A stretch of 40,413 nt of DNA from Pseudomonadota bacterium (GTDB taxonomy: Bacteria; CALINM01), in NCBI GenBank assembly GCA_026418415.1, contig JAOABK010000014.1:1-40413 (forward strand). The letters run 5' to 3'. A program made the position numbers and the translations under genes. A model generated the notes under the pieces. That model made no database searches. It saw nothing but the letters and a program-made list of their open reading frames with translations, and was not told the origin of the DNA. Of the stretch, positions 1 through 8,397 are shown piece by piece; the stretch's first letter is position 1, and the number at the start of each line of letters is the position of its first letter.

Positions 1-559
1 GTATATTTGCCTTTGAACCAAATTCTGTTTTACCAAGAGAATCTACCTGTATATAAAAATATACTCCTCCTGATGCTGCGCCAGCACCTATGCCTTCGTA
101 ACCACTTGCAAATTCTCCGCTTGTTGTACCAGTAAAATCAACAGAACCAACTTTCGCTAAATTTAGATATGCCTTATTATTGCCTGAAAAAGTAATTGTT
201 ATGTCTGGTGAGTCAATATTATTATCATTTGGATTGGCAAAACCAAGTATCTCATCAACAAGACTTTTACCATCTCCATCATTATCATTTCCAGCTCCAT
301 CATCATTGAATGATACAACATCTGCTGGATAGACACCTGCTGGAGGCATTGACTTTTCGCTCAATATTCTATCTATTATGTGAGTTGTGTATGTCATGCC
401 CCCATCTGCAACATAAAAAGCCTTTTTTGCTTGTTCTGTATATAGTACCTGTTTTAAACCAGTTGAACTCATGTCTAAATAAGCCATTAGCATAAAGCTT
501 AAAACAAGCATGAATATAAGAGATGTTATTAAAATACTTCCTCTTTCATTATTAGCCAT
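1..559 (-). CDS. PilX-like minor pilin / pilus assembly protein (partial, C-terminus outside window)
   Basis: The ORF reads from ATG at 559 to the left window edge without a stop, giving about 186 residues. The N-terminus has the prepilin layout: a short basic/polar leader ending in RG at residues 6-7, then a hydrophobic helix (about 8-28) and the region ending KKAFYVADGG at residues 45-54, typical of PilX_N proteins (compare the usual QAFQAAEAG). It lacks Glu at +5, unlike the three pilins upstream. Residues 92-103 (DNDGDGKSLVDE) form an EF-hand-like calcium loop. It is last in the visible cluster fimT-pilV-pilW-pilX, 4 nt after pilW, and the SD (GGGAG) lies in the end of pilW. By analogy it should be a minor pilin priming type IV pilus assembly at the inner membrane; PilY1 often follows in such clusters and would lie outside the window. 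The class is confident, the exact name less so. Confidence 0.75.
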   Translation of the reverse strand, partial: MANNERGSILITSLIFMLVLSFMLMAYLDMSSTGLKQVLYTEQAKKAFYVADGGMTYTTHIIDRILSEKSMPPAGVYPADVVSFNDDGAGNDNDGDGKSLVDEILGFANPNDNNIDSPDITITFSGNNKAYLNLAKVGSVDFTGTTSGEFASGYEGIGAGAASGGVYFYIQVDSLGKTEFGSKANI

Positions 560-563
560 TTTA

Positions 564-1523
564 TTAGCTCCCTAAATATGTGTTTCTCAAATCAACAGTT
601 GTAGTGAAGATTACTCTTCTATAATTTCTCAAAGTTGTTGGTGGTGTATACCTTTTTGCCACTGCAACCATACCAGTACTGCTTATACCAAGAAAATAGT
701 TATTTCTATCATTAAATTTATTATCTGGAACATTACCTCTAACTATAAGCCATATTTTTATGGCTTTTACCTGATCTACCTTATTGGTACCATCGCTTAC
801 ATTGTTAACCCATTGATCTACATATCCATCGCCATTTGTATCAAGACCATACTGGAACTGAAGATCTTCAACATTTTCTAATATTGGTTGGTTGCCGTTG
901 TTCTCAAAGTTATTTCTTCTAAGTGTTCCTGTACTATCTACAAAATATCTTAAATCTTGAATACCATTAAACATGGTCCCTTCTCTATGATTGTAATTCA
1001 GCCCATCACCCGTTCTAAAGCTTATGTTTTGCTTATTCGTTCCCGCAACTTGATTGATTGCCCTAATTTCAGCATTTCCGCCAGGCCCAGCAATAGATAT
1101 GTAATTTCCCACCGAAAACCTATCTCTAGATTTGTATGCAACTGTTATTGTTTCTCTATTGGGATCATCATCCGCTATGGTTGTTCCTAAAACACTACTT
1201 ATATTGCCATATATACCTTGAAAATTACCCCTAATTCTTATAGCATCAGGTCCTGTGTCAGAATTAATACTACTCAATACATTAAATGTTCTACCATTTT
1301 TAAAGTAATAATTTTTATCCCTAAGTCCAGATCCCAGCATTCTAATCTCTTTTGCCATATAATCAAGGACAGCTTTTGCTGTATACTGGGTCTCTCCTAT
1401 GTCACTATGTATAGAGTAGGTTCTTGACTGAGTTACAAATACTGAAGCGAGAGAAGCTATTAAAATTCCTCCTACCGCCATTACAATTAAAAGCTCTACT
1501 AATGAAAAACCTCTTTTATCCAT
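564..1523 (-). CDS. PilW-like minor pilin
   Basis: 319 aa. The type III prepilin signal is clear: MDKRG, cleavage after Gly5, then FSLVE with Glu at mature position 5 and a hydrophobic helix to about residue 30. The following YTAKAVLDYMAKEIRMLG region and the large C-terminal pilin head match PilW-type minor pilins, which initiate type IV pilus polymerisation and are processed by PilD. Residues 228-239 (DTNGDGYVDQWV) form an EF-hand-like calcium loop. It lies 10 nt after pilV and 4 nt before the PilX-like gene, so the four pilins are surely one operon. Assignment to PilW rests on position, length and the N-terminal pattern; a PulJ/GspJ-like pseudopilin is the main alternative. Confidence 0.8.
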   Translation of the reverse strand: MDKRGFSLVELLIVMAVGGILIASLASVFVTQSRTYSIHSDIGETQYTAKAVLDYMAKEIRMLGSGLRDKNYYFKNGRTFNVLSSINSDTGPDAIRIRGNFQGIYGNISSVLGTTIADDDPNRETITVAYKSRDRFSVGNYISIAGPGGNAEIRAINQVAGTNKQNISFRTGDGLNYNHREGTMFNGIQDLRYFVDSTGTLRRNNFENNGNQPILENVEDLQFQYGLDTNGDGYVDQWVNNVSDGTNKVDQVKAIKIWLIVRGNVPDNKFNDRNNYFLGISSTGMVAVAKRYTPPTTLRNYRRVIFTTTVDLRNTYLGS

Positions 1524-1533
1524 ATATCACTTC

Positions 1534-1959
1534 CTAATTTGGCAATATATAAGTTGAATATTCTAATTTATGATTAAAGGTTCCCTCTTTCCAATTTATC
1601 GTTACTTTTAGAGGATAGGGCCTTATGTTTGTAACACTAATTTCAGCCCATGATCCTGGGTATTTATTTAAAATATTCCTGAAATCATCAAAGTCTCGGT
1701 TAGCTGGAAAGGTAGCAGGTTTTGTAGTAGTATCATTAGTCTTTATACCATTATAAGAGAGAACTGTTTGATCATCAGATGAATTACTTATTATCCGCTC
1801 TATTATCTCTTGTCCAATATTTTGTATGTTAGCAGATAATTTATTCCTTGATTGTACTTTCAAAGCAGTAGTCTGCATTGAAACAACAGCAAGTATTCCA
1901 ACTGTTAATATTGACATAGCAATTAAAACCTCAATTAAGCTAAAACCTTTACTGCTCAT
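1534..1959 (-). CDS. PilV-like minor pilin
   Basis: 141 aa. The prepilin leader MSSKG is followed by FSLIEVLIAMSILTVGILAVV, the characteristic PilV/GspI start with Glu5 and a conserved GIL segment. The region QTTALKVQSRNKLSANIQNIGQEIIERI resembles the amphipathic helix of PilV proteins, which usually reads A...A...A-ERM. It should be a minor pilin in the tip or priming complex of a type IV pilus. It sits between the FimT-like and PilW-like genes, with 16 and 10 nt gaps, in the order known from many pil operons. The small size is normal. GspI is the alternative name, but four pilins together with no gsp export genes favour the pil reading. Confidence 0.8.
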   Translation of the reverse strand: MSSKGFSLIEVLIAMSILTVGILAVVSMQTTALKVQSRNKLSANIQNIGQEIIERIISNSSDDQTVLSYNGIKTNDTTTKPATFPANRDFDDFRNILNKYPGSWAEISVTNIRPYPLKVTINWKEGTFNHKLEYSTYILPN

Positions 1960-1975
1960 GGTCTAACCCTCTTTT

Positions 1976-2434
1976 TTATTTCTCTACTCTAATTCTTCCA
2001 TAGCCTGACACCACTATTCTTCTCGTCTGGTTACCATACTTAAAAGTAAGCGTTGTATTTGAACCCACTATAATACCCGTTGGTGGTATACCAATATATA
2101 CGGGGTTATTTGTTTGATGTGTTAAATTTGAATCTAAAACGAGCCTATTTAGCACTGTTTCTCCGTTATCTAAAGCATTGTTTCTATTAGAATCTATAAA
2201 CATAGTTACTGTTATTCCATTGCCTGCAGGAAAAATCAAACCTATTTGATCATTGTATTTTAAGGAAGCACTTTTTGCTAGATTAATAAAAGATACTATT
2301 TTTTGCATTTCCCCTTTTGTTACATAAATCTCCCTATATCTAGAAAAATTTGGAATTGCAATTGCCGAAAGGATGCTAATTATTGCTATCACAATCAATA
2401 TTTCTACAAGGGTGTATCCTCTTTTTTCTTTCAT
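1976..2434 (-). CDS. FimT/GspH-type minor pilin
   Basis: 152 aa. Leader MKEKRG, then YTLVEILIVIAIISILSAIAIPNF: a textbook prepilin N-terminus with Glu5 and Pro at mature position 22. The middle has the GspH/FimT-type segment FIDSNRNNALDNGETVL. Residues 81-92 of it read as an EF-hand-like loop with acidic or Asn ligands at positions 1, 3, 5, 9 and 12. It is first in the visible pilin operon; an AAGGAT SD lies just upstream of the ATG. FimT-like proteins help start pilus assembly, and some bind DNA during uptake; no competence gene is visible here, so that role is not supported. Confidence 0.8.
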   Translation of the reverse strand: MKEKRGYTLVEILIVIAIISILSAIAIPNFSRYREIYVTKGEMQKIVSFINLAKSASLKYNDQIGLIFPAGNGITVTMFIDSNRNNALDNGETVLNRLVLDSNLTHQTNNPVYIGIPPTGIIVGSNTTLTFKYGNQTRRIVVSGYGRIRVEK

Positions 2435-2456
2435 ATCAAATCCTTATGCAAAAACT

Positions 2457-2486
2457 TTGCCAATTTTTCTCATTTTCTATTATTAT
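2457..2486 (+). promoter_or_regulatory. Predicted priA promoter (leaderless)
   Basis: TTGCCA at 2457-2462 (five of six matches to TTGACA), an 18-bp spacer and TATTAT at 2481-2486. The -10 box ends 7 nt before the ATG at 2494, so transcription would begin at or next to the start codon. No SD is present. Confidence 0.5.
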
Positions 2487-2493
2487 TTATATC

Positions 2494-4659
2494 ATGCAAA
2501 AGTCCTTTGTAGAAGTTATATTGACAAATTGTAACATAAAACCTTTGTTTTATAGTGTTCCCGATGTTTTATCAGATAAGCTTGGGGTAGGTATGCTTGT
2601 TACTGTCCCGATAAAGGGAAGAACAGAAATTGGTTTTGTAATAAAAATAAACACCACACCACCAAAGGGTATTGATTTAGAAAAAATTTTAGATATCAAA
2701 GACCTATTATCACCAACTAAATATTTTGATGAAAAGTACCTTTCTTTTTTCAATTTTTCAGCATCCTATTATAGTTCAAACCTAAAGGACGTTATAAGAG
2801 CCTCCTTCCCTAAGTTAAGCCTCATAAAAAAAACAAGTAGTATCAAAATTAAAACGAAAAATCCTTTAGACCCAGTAATGGAGTTCATTGCAAAAAACAA
2901 AAACTGTACTATTGAAAAGATCCTCAAGGCCTTTCCAAATCTCGAATATAAGCATATCCATGAACTTCAAGAAAAGGGTTTTATTGAAATTGATACAAGC
3001 TTTATGTACAAGAAAATATTTCCGCCCCTTGAATATTTTAAACATGAGGAAGCACAAAAAAAATTAACATTAAATGAAGAACAAGAAAATTTTTTATTTA
3101 ATGTAATAAACAACCTTAATAAACCAAAGAATTACCTTCTTACAGGCAAAACTGGCTCTGGAAAAACGGAAGCTTTAATAAAGCTATCAGATATTTTATT
3201 AAAAATGGGGTATTCAGTATTATACCTTGTACCAGAAATTGCACTTGCTTCTTATATTTATAAAAAAATGTCTGAAGTTATAGATAAAGATAAAATATTT
3301 ATATGGCATAGTAGTTTACCTTCTAGAATACGAGGCTTTACCTTTGAAAAGATTGTAAATTCAGAAAATATAGTTATAGGAACGCGATCGTCTGTATTCC
3401 TTCCAATTAAAAATCCAGGCTTAATAATAGTTGATGAAGAGCATGATGCTTCTTATAAACATGAAGGGAGTTTCCCATATAATGCAAGGGATTTAGCAAT
3501 TGTTAGGGGAAAGATTTTTTCACATCCAGTTATCCTATCTTCAGCTACACCATCAATGGAGACATTACACAGAGCAAAGGAAGGATATTATAGTTATGTT
3601 TTTTTTAAAGAGAGATTTCACCCAAAAAAACCAGAAATCATAATTGTTGATAGTGAAAAAAATAAACTTATCAATGGCTTCTTTTCTTATCTATTACTTG
3701 AAAACATAGAAAGTAACCTTACTAAAAATGAGCAATCTTTGATTTTTATAAATAGGCGCGGTTATGTACCCTATGTATATTGTAATGAATGCAAAAATTT
3801 CATTCTATGCAAATTTTGCACAGTACCCCTTACATGGCATAAGAGAAAAAATATTTTAACCTGTCACAAATGTGGATATACATTGCCTTTTCAAACATCA
3901 TGTTTAGTATGTAATAGTGATAAACTATCATTTTTAGGAGCAGGAACAGAAAAAATAGCAGAAATGCTATCCCATATATTTCCTTCTGCAAAAATTATAA
4001 AGATTGATAGAGAATCTACAGAAAGGATAGAGTTTTTCAAAAAAGAATTGTCACACATTATTGAAGGTAAATACGATATTATTGTATCAACTCAAATATT
4101 AACTAAGGGACATCATTTTCCCAAGCTTACACTTGTTGGTGTTCTTTTAGGTGATCAGGGATTAAGTTTGCCAGATTTTAGAGCACAAGAAAGAACCTTT
4201 CAATTGCTAACACAAGTTTTTGGAAGAACTGGAAGAGAGCTCCCTGGAAGAGTTATAATACAAACTTCCATGCCAGACGCTCCAGCGATAAAGTATGCGA
4301 TTAATGAAGATATAGGTGATTTTTATGAATATGAAATAGATCTTAGAAAACAAACTTTCTTTCCTCCTGTTTCTCGACTACTTATAATAAAGGTCTTATC
4401 ACTTGATGAGGATAATGCTATAAAAACATCAAGACTTTTGTATGAAAGTGCAAAAAAATTTGCATATTTCAAAGATTTACAGATTTTTGAACCTGTAGAA
4501 GCACCCATATATCGGGAGCGTGGATACTATAAGATGCACATTTATTGTAAATCTGTGAAGGCACAAACACTCGTAAAACTTTCAAGTTTTTTAAAAAATT
4601 CAATAAAACAGAAAAACTCGAAAATTTACTTTGATATAGATCCTGTCAACCTAATATAG
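2494..4659 (+). CDS. priA: Primosomal replication restart helicase PriA
   Basis: 721 aa from ATG 2494. The ORF is open upstream to 2383, but those 37 residues are hydrophobic, unlike PriA, and run through the promoter and the opposite-strand pilin start, so I reject them. PriA is a 3'-5' DNA helicase that reloads DnaB at stalled forks. Visible motifs: Walker A TGKTGSGKTE near residues 216-225, DEEH box VDEEHDASYKHEG near 312-324, the eight-cysteine zinc domain from about residue 430 to 472 (CNEC, CKFC, CHKC, CLVC) inserted in the helicase core, and QILTKGHHFPKL plus the RxxGRTGRELPG segment (TQVFGRTGRELPG) of the second helicase lobe. Length is normal for a PriA. It is a single gene divergent from the pilin operon. 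It probably gives a leaderless mRNA. Confidence 0.95.
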   Translation: MQKSFVEVILTNCNIKPLFYSVPDVLSDKLGVGMLVTVPIKGRTEIGFVIKINTTPPKGIDLEKILDIKDLLSPTKYFDEKYLSFFNFSASYYSSNLKDVIRASFPKLSLIKKTSSIKIKTKNPLDPVMEFIAKNKNCTIEKILKAFPNLEYKHIHELQEKGFIEIDTSFMYKKIFPPLEYFKHEEAQKKLTLNEEQENFLFNVINNLNKPKNYLLTGKTGSGKTEALIKLSDILLKMGYSVLYLVPEIALASYIYKKMSEVIDKDKIFIWHSSLPSRIRGFTFEKIVNSENIVIGTRSSVFLPIKNPGLIIVDEEHDASYKHEGSFPYNARDLAIVRGKIFSHPVILSSATPSMETLHRAKEGYYSYVFFKERFHPKKPEIIIVDSEKNKLINGFFSYLLLENIESNLTKNEQSLIFINRRGYVPYVYCNECKNFILCKFCTVPLTWHKRKNILTCHKCGYTLPFQTSCLVCNSDKLSFLGAGTEKIAEMLSHIFPSAKIIKIDRESTERIEFFKKELSHIIEGKYDIIVSTQILTKGHHFPKLTLVGVLLGDQGLSLPDFRAQERTFQLLTQVFGRTGRELPGRVIIQTSMPDAPAIKYAINEDIGDFYEYEIDLRKQTFFPPVSRLLIIKVLSLDEDNAIKTSRLLYESAKKFAYFKDLQIFEPVEAPIYRERGYYKMHIYCKSVKAQTLVKLSSFLKNSIKQKNSKIYFDIDPVNLI

Positions 4660-4672
4660 TAAGTATTTTTTA

Positions 4673-4689
4673 TCTATCCTACAGATAGA
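4673..4689. other. Small hairpin between convergent priA and the zinc-ribbon gene
   Basis: TCTATC (4673-4678) pairs with GATAGA (4684-4689) around a 5-nt loop. It lies in the 41-bp gap where two convergent units meet, but no clear U-tract follows on either strand, so it is a weak candidate for a bidirectional transcription end. Confidence 0.3.
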
Positions 4690-4700
4690 AAGAATCAACT

Positions 4701-4871
4701 TCAGGTATACTTTGAGCTTATAGAACAATTTGCTGGTTTTTTTTCTTCTCTAACAACTAATTCAATATTATTACCACCACATACAGGACAAAGAACCTCT
4801 TTCTCTTCTTCAAACACAGTTCTTTCAAATTTAAAATCACAGTCTTTACAAATATATTCTTTTCTAATCAT
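4701..4871 (-). CDS. FmdB-family small zinc-ribbon protein
   Basis: 56 aa. It begins MIRKEYICKDCDFKFE and has a second cysteine pair in LCPVCGG, so four cysteines as CxxC-CxxC about 21 residues apart: a minimal zinc ribbon of the FmdB/CxxC_CXXC_SSSS type. The tail (REEKKPANCSISSKYT) is polar. The start ATG overlaps the parB stop (ATGA, 4868-4871), so it is translationally coupled to parB at the end of the rpmH-parB operon. FmdB-like ribbons are often annotated as putative regulators, but their function is unknown; I infer only metal binding. Confidence 0.75.
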   Translation of the reverse strand: MIRKEYICKDCDFKFERTVFEEEKEVLCPVCGGNNIELVVREEKKPANCSISSKYT

Positions 4872-5683
4872 CCTTTTACTCCAATAAGTAGATTAATTAG
4901 TCCATCAAGTTGTTCCTTAGAATAATAATCGATAATAATGCTTCCTTTTTTCTTTTTTCCCTTAATCGAAACCCTTGTTTGAAATATTGACGAAAGCCTA
5001 TTTTCTAAATCTTGAATAGTAATATCTTTCTCTTTTCTAACCTTTACTCTCTTCTCTGCTTCCCTTACTGTTACCTTTTCAGATAACATTTTTCTAAAAA
5101 GTTTTTCTCTTTTATCTTCATCTTCAATAGCAAGGAGAGCTCTTCCGTGACCTTCTGTTATTTTGTTCTCCTGAATTGCAATCTGCATATGTTCTGGTAG
5201 TCTAAGCAACCTCAATACGTTAGCTATGCTACTTCTACTTCTTCCAACAATTTCACTTAGTTCTTCTTGGGTATATTTAAATTCATCCACTAACTTTTTA
5301 TAGGCATGAGCTAATTCAATGGGATTAAGATCTTCTCTTTGTATATTTTCAATAAGTGCTGATTCCATTATCTGCTTGTTGTTCATCTCCTTTACTATAA
5401 CGGGCACTGTTTTAAGACCTAAAATCTTTGCTGCCCTCCATCTTCTTTCACCTACAACAAGTGTATATTTATCTTCCCTGCCTTTTGTAACTATTAATGG
5501 CTGGATTATACCCTGTGTTTTTATTGATTGTACAAGTTCGTTTAATTTCTCTTGATTAAACTGCTTCCTTGGCTGATAGGGATTTGGTTCTATTTTTTCA
5601 GGATCAATCTCGATAACTTCCAATCCCATTTCTGCATCAATTAAAGCAGACAGTCCTCTTCCCAGTGGCTCCTTCTTACTCAT
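4868..5683 (-). CDS. parB: Chromosome-partitioning CTPase/DNA-binding protein ParB
   Basis: 271 aa. The N-terminus (KKEPLGRGLSALI) is the ParA-interacting peptide. NPYQPRK at 34-40 begins the ParB/Srx fold, GERRWRAAKILGL at 78-90 is the CTP-binding and clamp-closing motif, ALIENIQREDLNPIE is at 109-123, and the HTH is TQEELSEIVGRSRSSIANVL at about 138-157. The C-terminal segment is a dimerisation region. ParB loads at parS, spreads as a sliding clamp and organises the origin region with ParA. A near-consensus parS lies at 7008-7023 in the same operon. The start overlaps the parA stop by 8 nt and the gene ends in a 4-nt overlap with the zinc-ribbon gene. All expected motifs are intact. Confidence 0.95.
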   Translation of the reverse strand: MSKKEPLGRGLSALIDAEMGLEVIEIDPEKIEPNPYQPRKQFNQEKLNELVQSIKTQGIIQPLIVTKGREDKYTLVVGERRWRAAKILGLKTVPVIVKEMNNKQIMESALIENIQREDLNPIELAHAYKKLVDEFKYTQEELSEIVGRSRSSIANVLRLLRLPEHMQIAIQENKITEGHGRALLAIEDEDKREKLFRKMLSEKVTVREAEKRVKVRKEKDITIQDLENRLSSIFQTRVSIKGKKKKGSIIIDYYSKEQLDGLINLLIGVKG

Positions 5684-6443
5684 ATTGTTTACTCCTTTCT
5701 AAAAACTCTTCAACAAAAAGCTGATAGCTTAAGCTCCCTCTCGAACTTGGTTCAAACGTAAATATTGGCTGTCCATGACTGGGAGCTTCTGAGAGTTTAA
5801 CATTTCTTGGTATTAATGTTGAAAACAATTTATCACCAAAGTGTTTTTTTATCTCCTCAAAAACACATTTGGCAAGATTGTTTCTTCCATCAAACATAGT
5901 CAGAAGAATACCCATGATATCAAGAGATGGGTTTAGTTCCTTTTTTACCATTTTTATTGTTTTCAAAAGCCTGCTTAAACCTTCAAGGGAATAGTATTCA
6001 CTTTGCATAGGAACCAATAAACCTTTAGAAGCTACTATTGCATTAAGAGTTAAAATACCAAGCGACGGTGGGCAATCAATTATTATAAAATCAAAACCAC
6101 TTAGATATCCCAATGCAGATTTTAATCTGAACTCCCTTCTTTCCATTGTTATTAGCTCTATTTCTGCACCAACAAGTTCAGAATTAGAAGGTAGTATAAA
6201 CAAATTTTCTATATTTGTCTTTAAAAGAGCGTCATTAATTTCCATGGGGTTAAGCAAAACATTGTAAACAGTTTTTTTTAGAATTCTGTTATCTATCCCT
6301 AATCCACTTGTAGCATTGCCCTGTGGATCTATATCAACAAGAAGGGTTTTTTTTCCTCTTATTGCAAGACCACTTGCAAGATTTATTGCGGTTGTAGTTT
6401 TACCTACCCCTCCCTTTTGATTAGTTACTGCCACAACTAACAT
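5676..6443 (-). CDS. parA: Chromosome-partitioning ATPase ParA (Soj)
   Basis: 255 aa, the usual Soj length without an N-terminal HTH. The deviant Walker A KGGVGKTTTAINLA is at residues 10-23 with both signature lysines (KGGxGKT). Walker A' is LLVDIDPQGNATSGLG and Walker B is FIIIDCPPSLGILTLNAI. The ATPase binds DNA nonspecifically as an ATP dimer and is stimulated by ParB, moving the origins apart; Soj proteins also act on DnaA. The gene follows rsmG with 2 nt between them and overlaps parB by 8 nt. Confidence 0.96.
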   Translation of the reverse strand: MLVVAVTNQKGGVGKTTTAINLASGLAIRGKKTLLVDIDPQGNATSGLGIDNRILKKTVYNVLLNPMEINDALLKTNIENLFILPSNSELVGAEIELITMERREFRLKSALGYLSGFDFIIIDCPPSLGILTLNAIVASKGLLVPMQSEYYSLEGLSRLLKTIKMVKKELNPSLDIMGILLTMFDGRNNLAKCVFEEIKKHFGDKLFSTLIPRNVKLSEAPSHGQPIFTFEPSSRGSLSYQLFVEEFLERSKQYE

Positions 6444-6445
6444 TT

Positions 6446-7027
6446 TTAATCCTCTGTTTTCTTTCTAATGATTATAAAGCTATTACCAATCTTTCTTTTA
6501 TAAAAAATACACCCTAAAACATTCAGATTATTATCTCTTTTAGGCGCGCTACTTGAAAAATAAATTAAATAACCACCCTTATTTAATAAACCCCTTGCTA
6601 TATAAATGAGCTTTTCTTCTTTCATCGAAGCTTTGCTGACTATGCAACTAAATTTTTTATCCCAATTTTTATCAGGCAAGTGTTTAAAATATATATTCAT
6701 GGGTATGTGTAAAATTTTACTTACGTACTCTAAAAAAGCAATCTTTTTTTCACTACCATCAAGCAAAGATACATTTATAGAAGGTTGAAATATTTTAACG
6801 ATAATTCCTGGCATACCATAACCAGTACCAACATCAAGTATTTCTTTTATATTCAATTTATACAATACTTTTGTAAGCACATAGGCATCAAGAATACCAA
6901 TATCAATTAGCTCTTCTTTAGTATAGGAAGTTAGATTTACTTTCTTGTTCCATTTAAACAAAATTTCCATATAAGAATTAAGCATTTTCAATGTTTCCAT
7001 TGGTAATTGTTTCATGTGAAACATCAT
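6446..7027 (-). CDS. rsmG: 16S rRNA (guanine-527 N7) methyltransferase RsmG (GidB)
   Basis: 193 aa. The SAM-binding motif I is DVGTGYGMPG at residues 65-74, the RsmG version of D-G-G-GFPG with Met replacing Phe. LNSYMEILFKWNKKVNLTS at 16-34 matches the conserved W-K-NLT segment. The enzyme methylates G527 in the 530 loop of 16S rRNA. The first residues MMFHMKQ are encoded by the parS site at 7008-7023, so this N-terminus is shaped by the partition site. The start overlaps the mnmE stop by 4 nt (ATGA). Two adjacent ATGs (7027, 7024) are possible starts; I keep the first because it makes the overlap. The C-terminus is somewhat short. Confidence 0.92.
   Translation of the reverse strand: MMFHMKQLPMETLKMLNSYMEILFKWNKKVNLTSYTKEELIDIGILDAYVLTKVLYKLNIKEILDVGTGYGMPGIIVKIFQPSINVSLLDGSEKKIAFLEYVSKILHIPMNIYFKHLPDKNWDKKFSCIVSKASMKEEKLIYIARGLLNKGGYLIYFSSSAPKRDNNLNVLGCIFYKRKIGNSFIIIRKKTED
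7008..7023. promoter_or_regulatory. parS: parS partition site
   Basis: TGTTTCATGTGAAACA differs from the common bacterial parS palindrome TGTTTCACGTGAAACA by one central base. It lies within the first codons of rsmG, 565 bp upstream of parA. ParB and ParA are encoded just downstream in the same operon. I saw no second copy in the window. Confidence 0.88.
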
Positions 7028-8397
7028 TTACCTATACAAAACCGACTGAAAATTTTATTTATTTCTTCTTCGGAAGCGTTCCTTCCAAGAAGCCTATCAT
7101 ATAAAGAAATAAGATCATTAAGTGCAAATAAAAATTCTTCAGTTTGAGCCTTTCTTTTCACAATCTCACTAACTATTTGCTTCATCTCGAGAAAGATCTG
7201 GTTATGTCTGGGAGAGGTAACATAAAACTCTTTATCTACACTGAATGAATAAATTTCCAAAATTGATTCCCTAAATATTTTCTTAAACTCCTCAAAACCA
7301 TTGCCAGTTTTAATGGACATTTTTATACATTTAAATTCCATTAATTCTCGAACTACATCAATGTTTTCACCTTTGTCTATTTTGTTAAGAATGACAAAGA
7401 CATTTTTCTTATTTCTTAATATTTTAATAATCTCTCTATCCTCTTCTGTTAATTTATCTGAAACATCAAAAATCGCAAAAACAATCTGTGCTGAATCAAG
7501 TTTGCTTTTTGTCTTTTCAATTCCAATACTTTCTATTGGATCATTTGTAAATCTTATCCCTGCTGTATCAATAATTTTTAGAGGTATGCCCTCTAAAACT
7601 ATTGTTTCTTCAATTAGATCTCGTGTAGTACCAGGAAAGGGGCTTACGATCACCCTTTCATTATTAAGCAATAAATTCATAAAACTTGATTTCCCAACAT
7701 TTGGTTTACCGATTATTATCGCACTAACTCCTGAAATGTAGGGCTGTGATTCATTATAAGAACTAATCAATTCATCTAAAAAAAGACTAAACTCATTCAA
7801 TGTAGGCTCAATATTAATTAATACATTTTCCACATCCTCTGGAAAGTTTATAATTGCCTCTAAAGCTAATCTTGTCTCCTCAAATATATTAAAATAATCT
7901 CTCAATTTTGTGCCAAGATAACCATCCAATTGTTTAAGTGCATTTTTTTGCTGAAAATATGTTTTTGAATGAATTAAACTTTCAACCGCTTCAGCCTGTG
8001 TAAGGTCTTTTTTTCCATTAAGAAATGCTCTATAGGTGAACTCTCCTGGCTCAGCATATCTAACTAATCCTTCATTTTTCAATATTTCTTCTACAACTCT
8101 TGCAGGAATTATACTCCCACCGTGACAATGAAATTCAACCACATCCTCACCTGTATAACTTTTTGGTGATCTCATATAGATTAGCAAACACTCATCAATA
8201 GGAGAGCCTTGAGAATCAACAAAATATCCCAAATATACTTTTCTGTGTTCTATTTCTGCTAAACTAACATTATTTTTTAATCTAAAATGTTTTTTAGCCA
8301 AATCAAGAGAATTGCTACCCGATACTCTTATAACAGATATACCGCTATAACCCGGTGGGGTCGATATTGCAACAATTGTATCTAAATTATAGGTCAT
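7024..8397 (-). CDS. mnmE: tRNA modification GTPase MnmE (TrmE)
   Basis: 457 aa. The N-terminal tetrahydrofolate-binding domain begins with DTIVAISTPPGYSGISVIRVSG, followed by GEFTYRAFLNGKKDLTQAEAV. The G domain sits in the helical region: G1 GKPNVGKSS near residues 228-236, G2 region PGTTRD, G3 DTAG, G4 NKID. It ends FCIGK, the invariant C-x-GK tail whose Cys is essential. MnmE with MnmG makes cmnm5U at wobble position 34 of tRNAs. MnmG, often adjacent, is not in this window. The start overlaps the yidC stop and the stop overlaps rsmG by 4 nt each, indicating translational coupling. Length is normal. Confidence 0.97.
   Translation of the reverse strand: MTYNLDTIVAISTPPGYSGISVIRVSGSNSLDLAKKHFRLKNNVSLAEIEHRKVYLGYFVDSQGSPIDECLLIYMRSPKSYTGEDVVEFHCHGGSIIPARVVEEILKNEGLVRYAEPGEFTYRAFLNGKKDLTQAEAVESLIHSKTYFQQKNALKQLDGYLGTKLRDYFNIFEETRLALEAIINFPEDVENVLINIEPTLNEFSLFLDELISSYNESQPYISGVSAIIIGKPNVGKSSFMNLLLNNERVIVSPFPGTTRDLIEETIVLEGIPLKIIDTAGIRFTNDPIESIGIEKTKSKLDSAQIVFAIFDVSDKLTEEDREIIKILRNKKNVFVILNKIDKGENIDVVRELMEFKCIKMSIKTGNGFEEFKKIFRESILEIYSFSVDKEFYVTSPRHNQIFLEMKQIVSEIVKRKAQTEEFLFALNDLISLYDRLLGRNASEEEINKIFSRFCIGK

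Noticed and set aside
2383-2493. 37-residue N-terminal extension of PriA
   Set aside because: It is hydrophobic, does not resemble PriA, overlaps the pilin gene start on the other strand and contains the predicted promoter.
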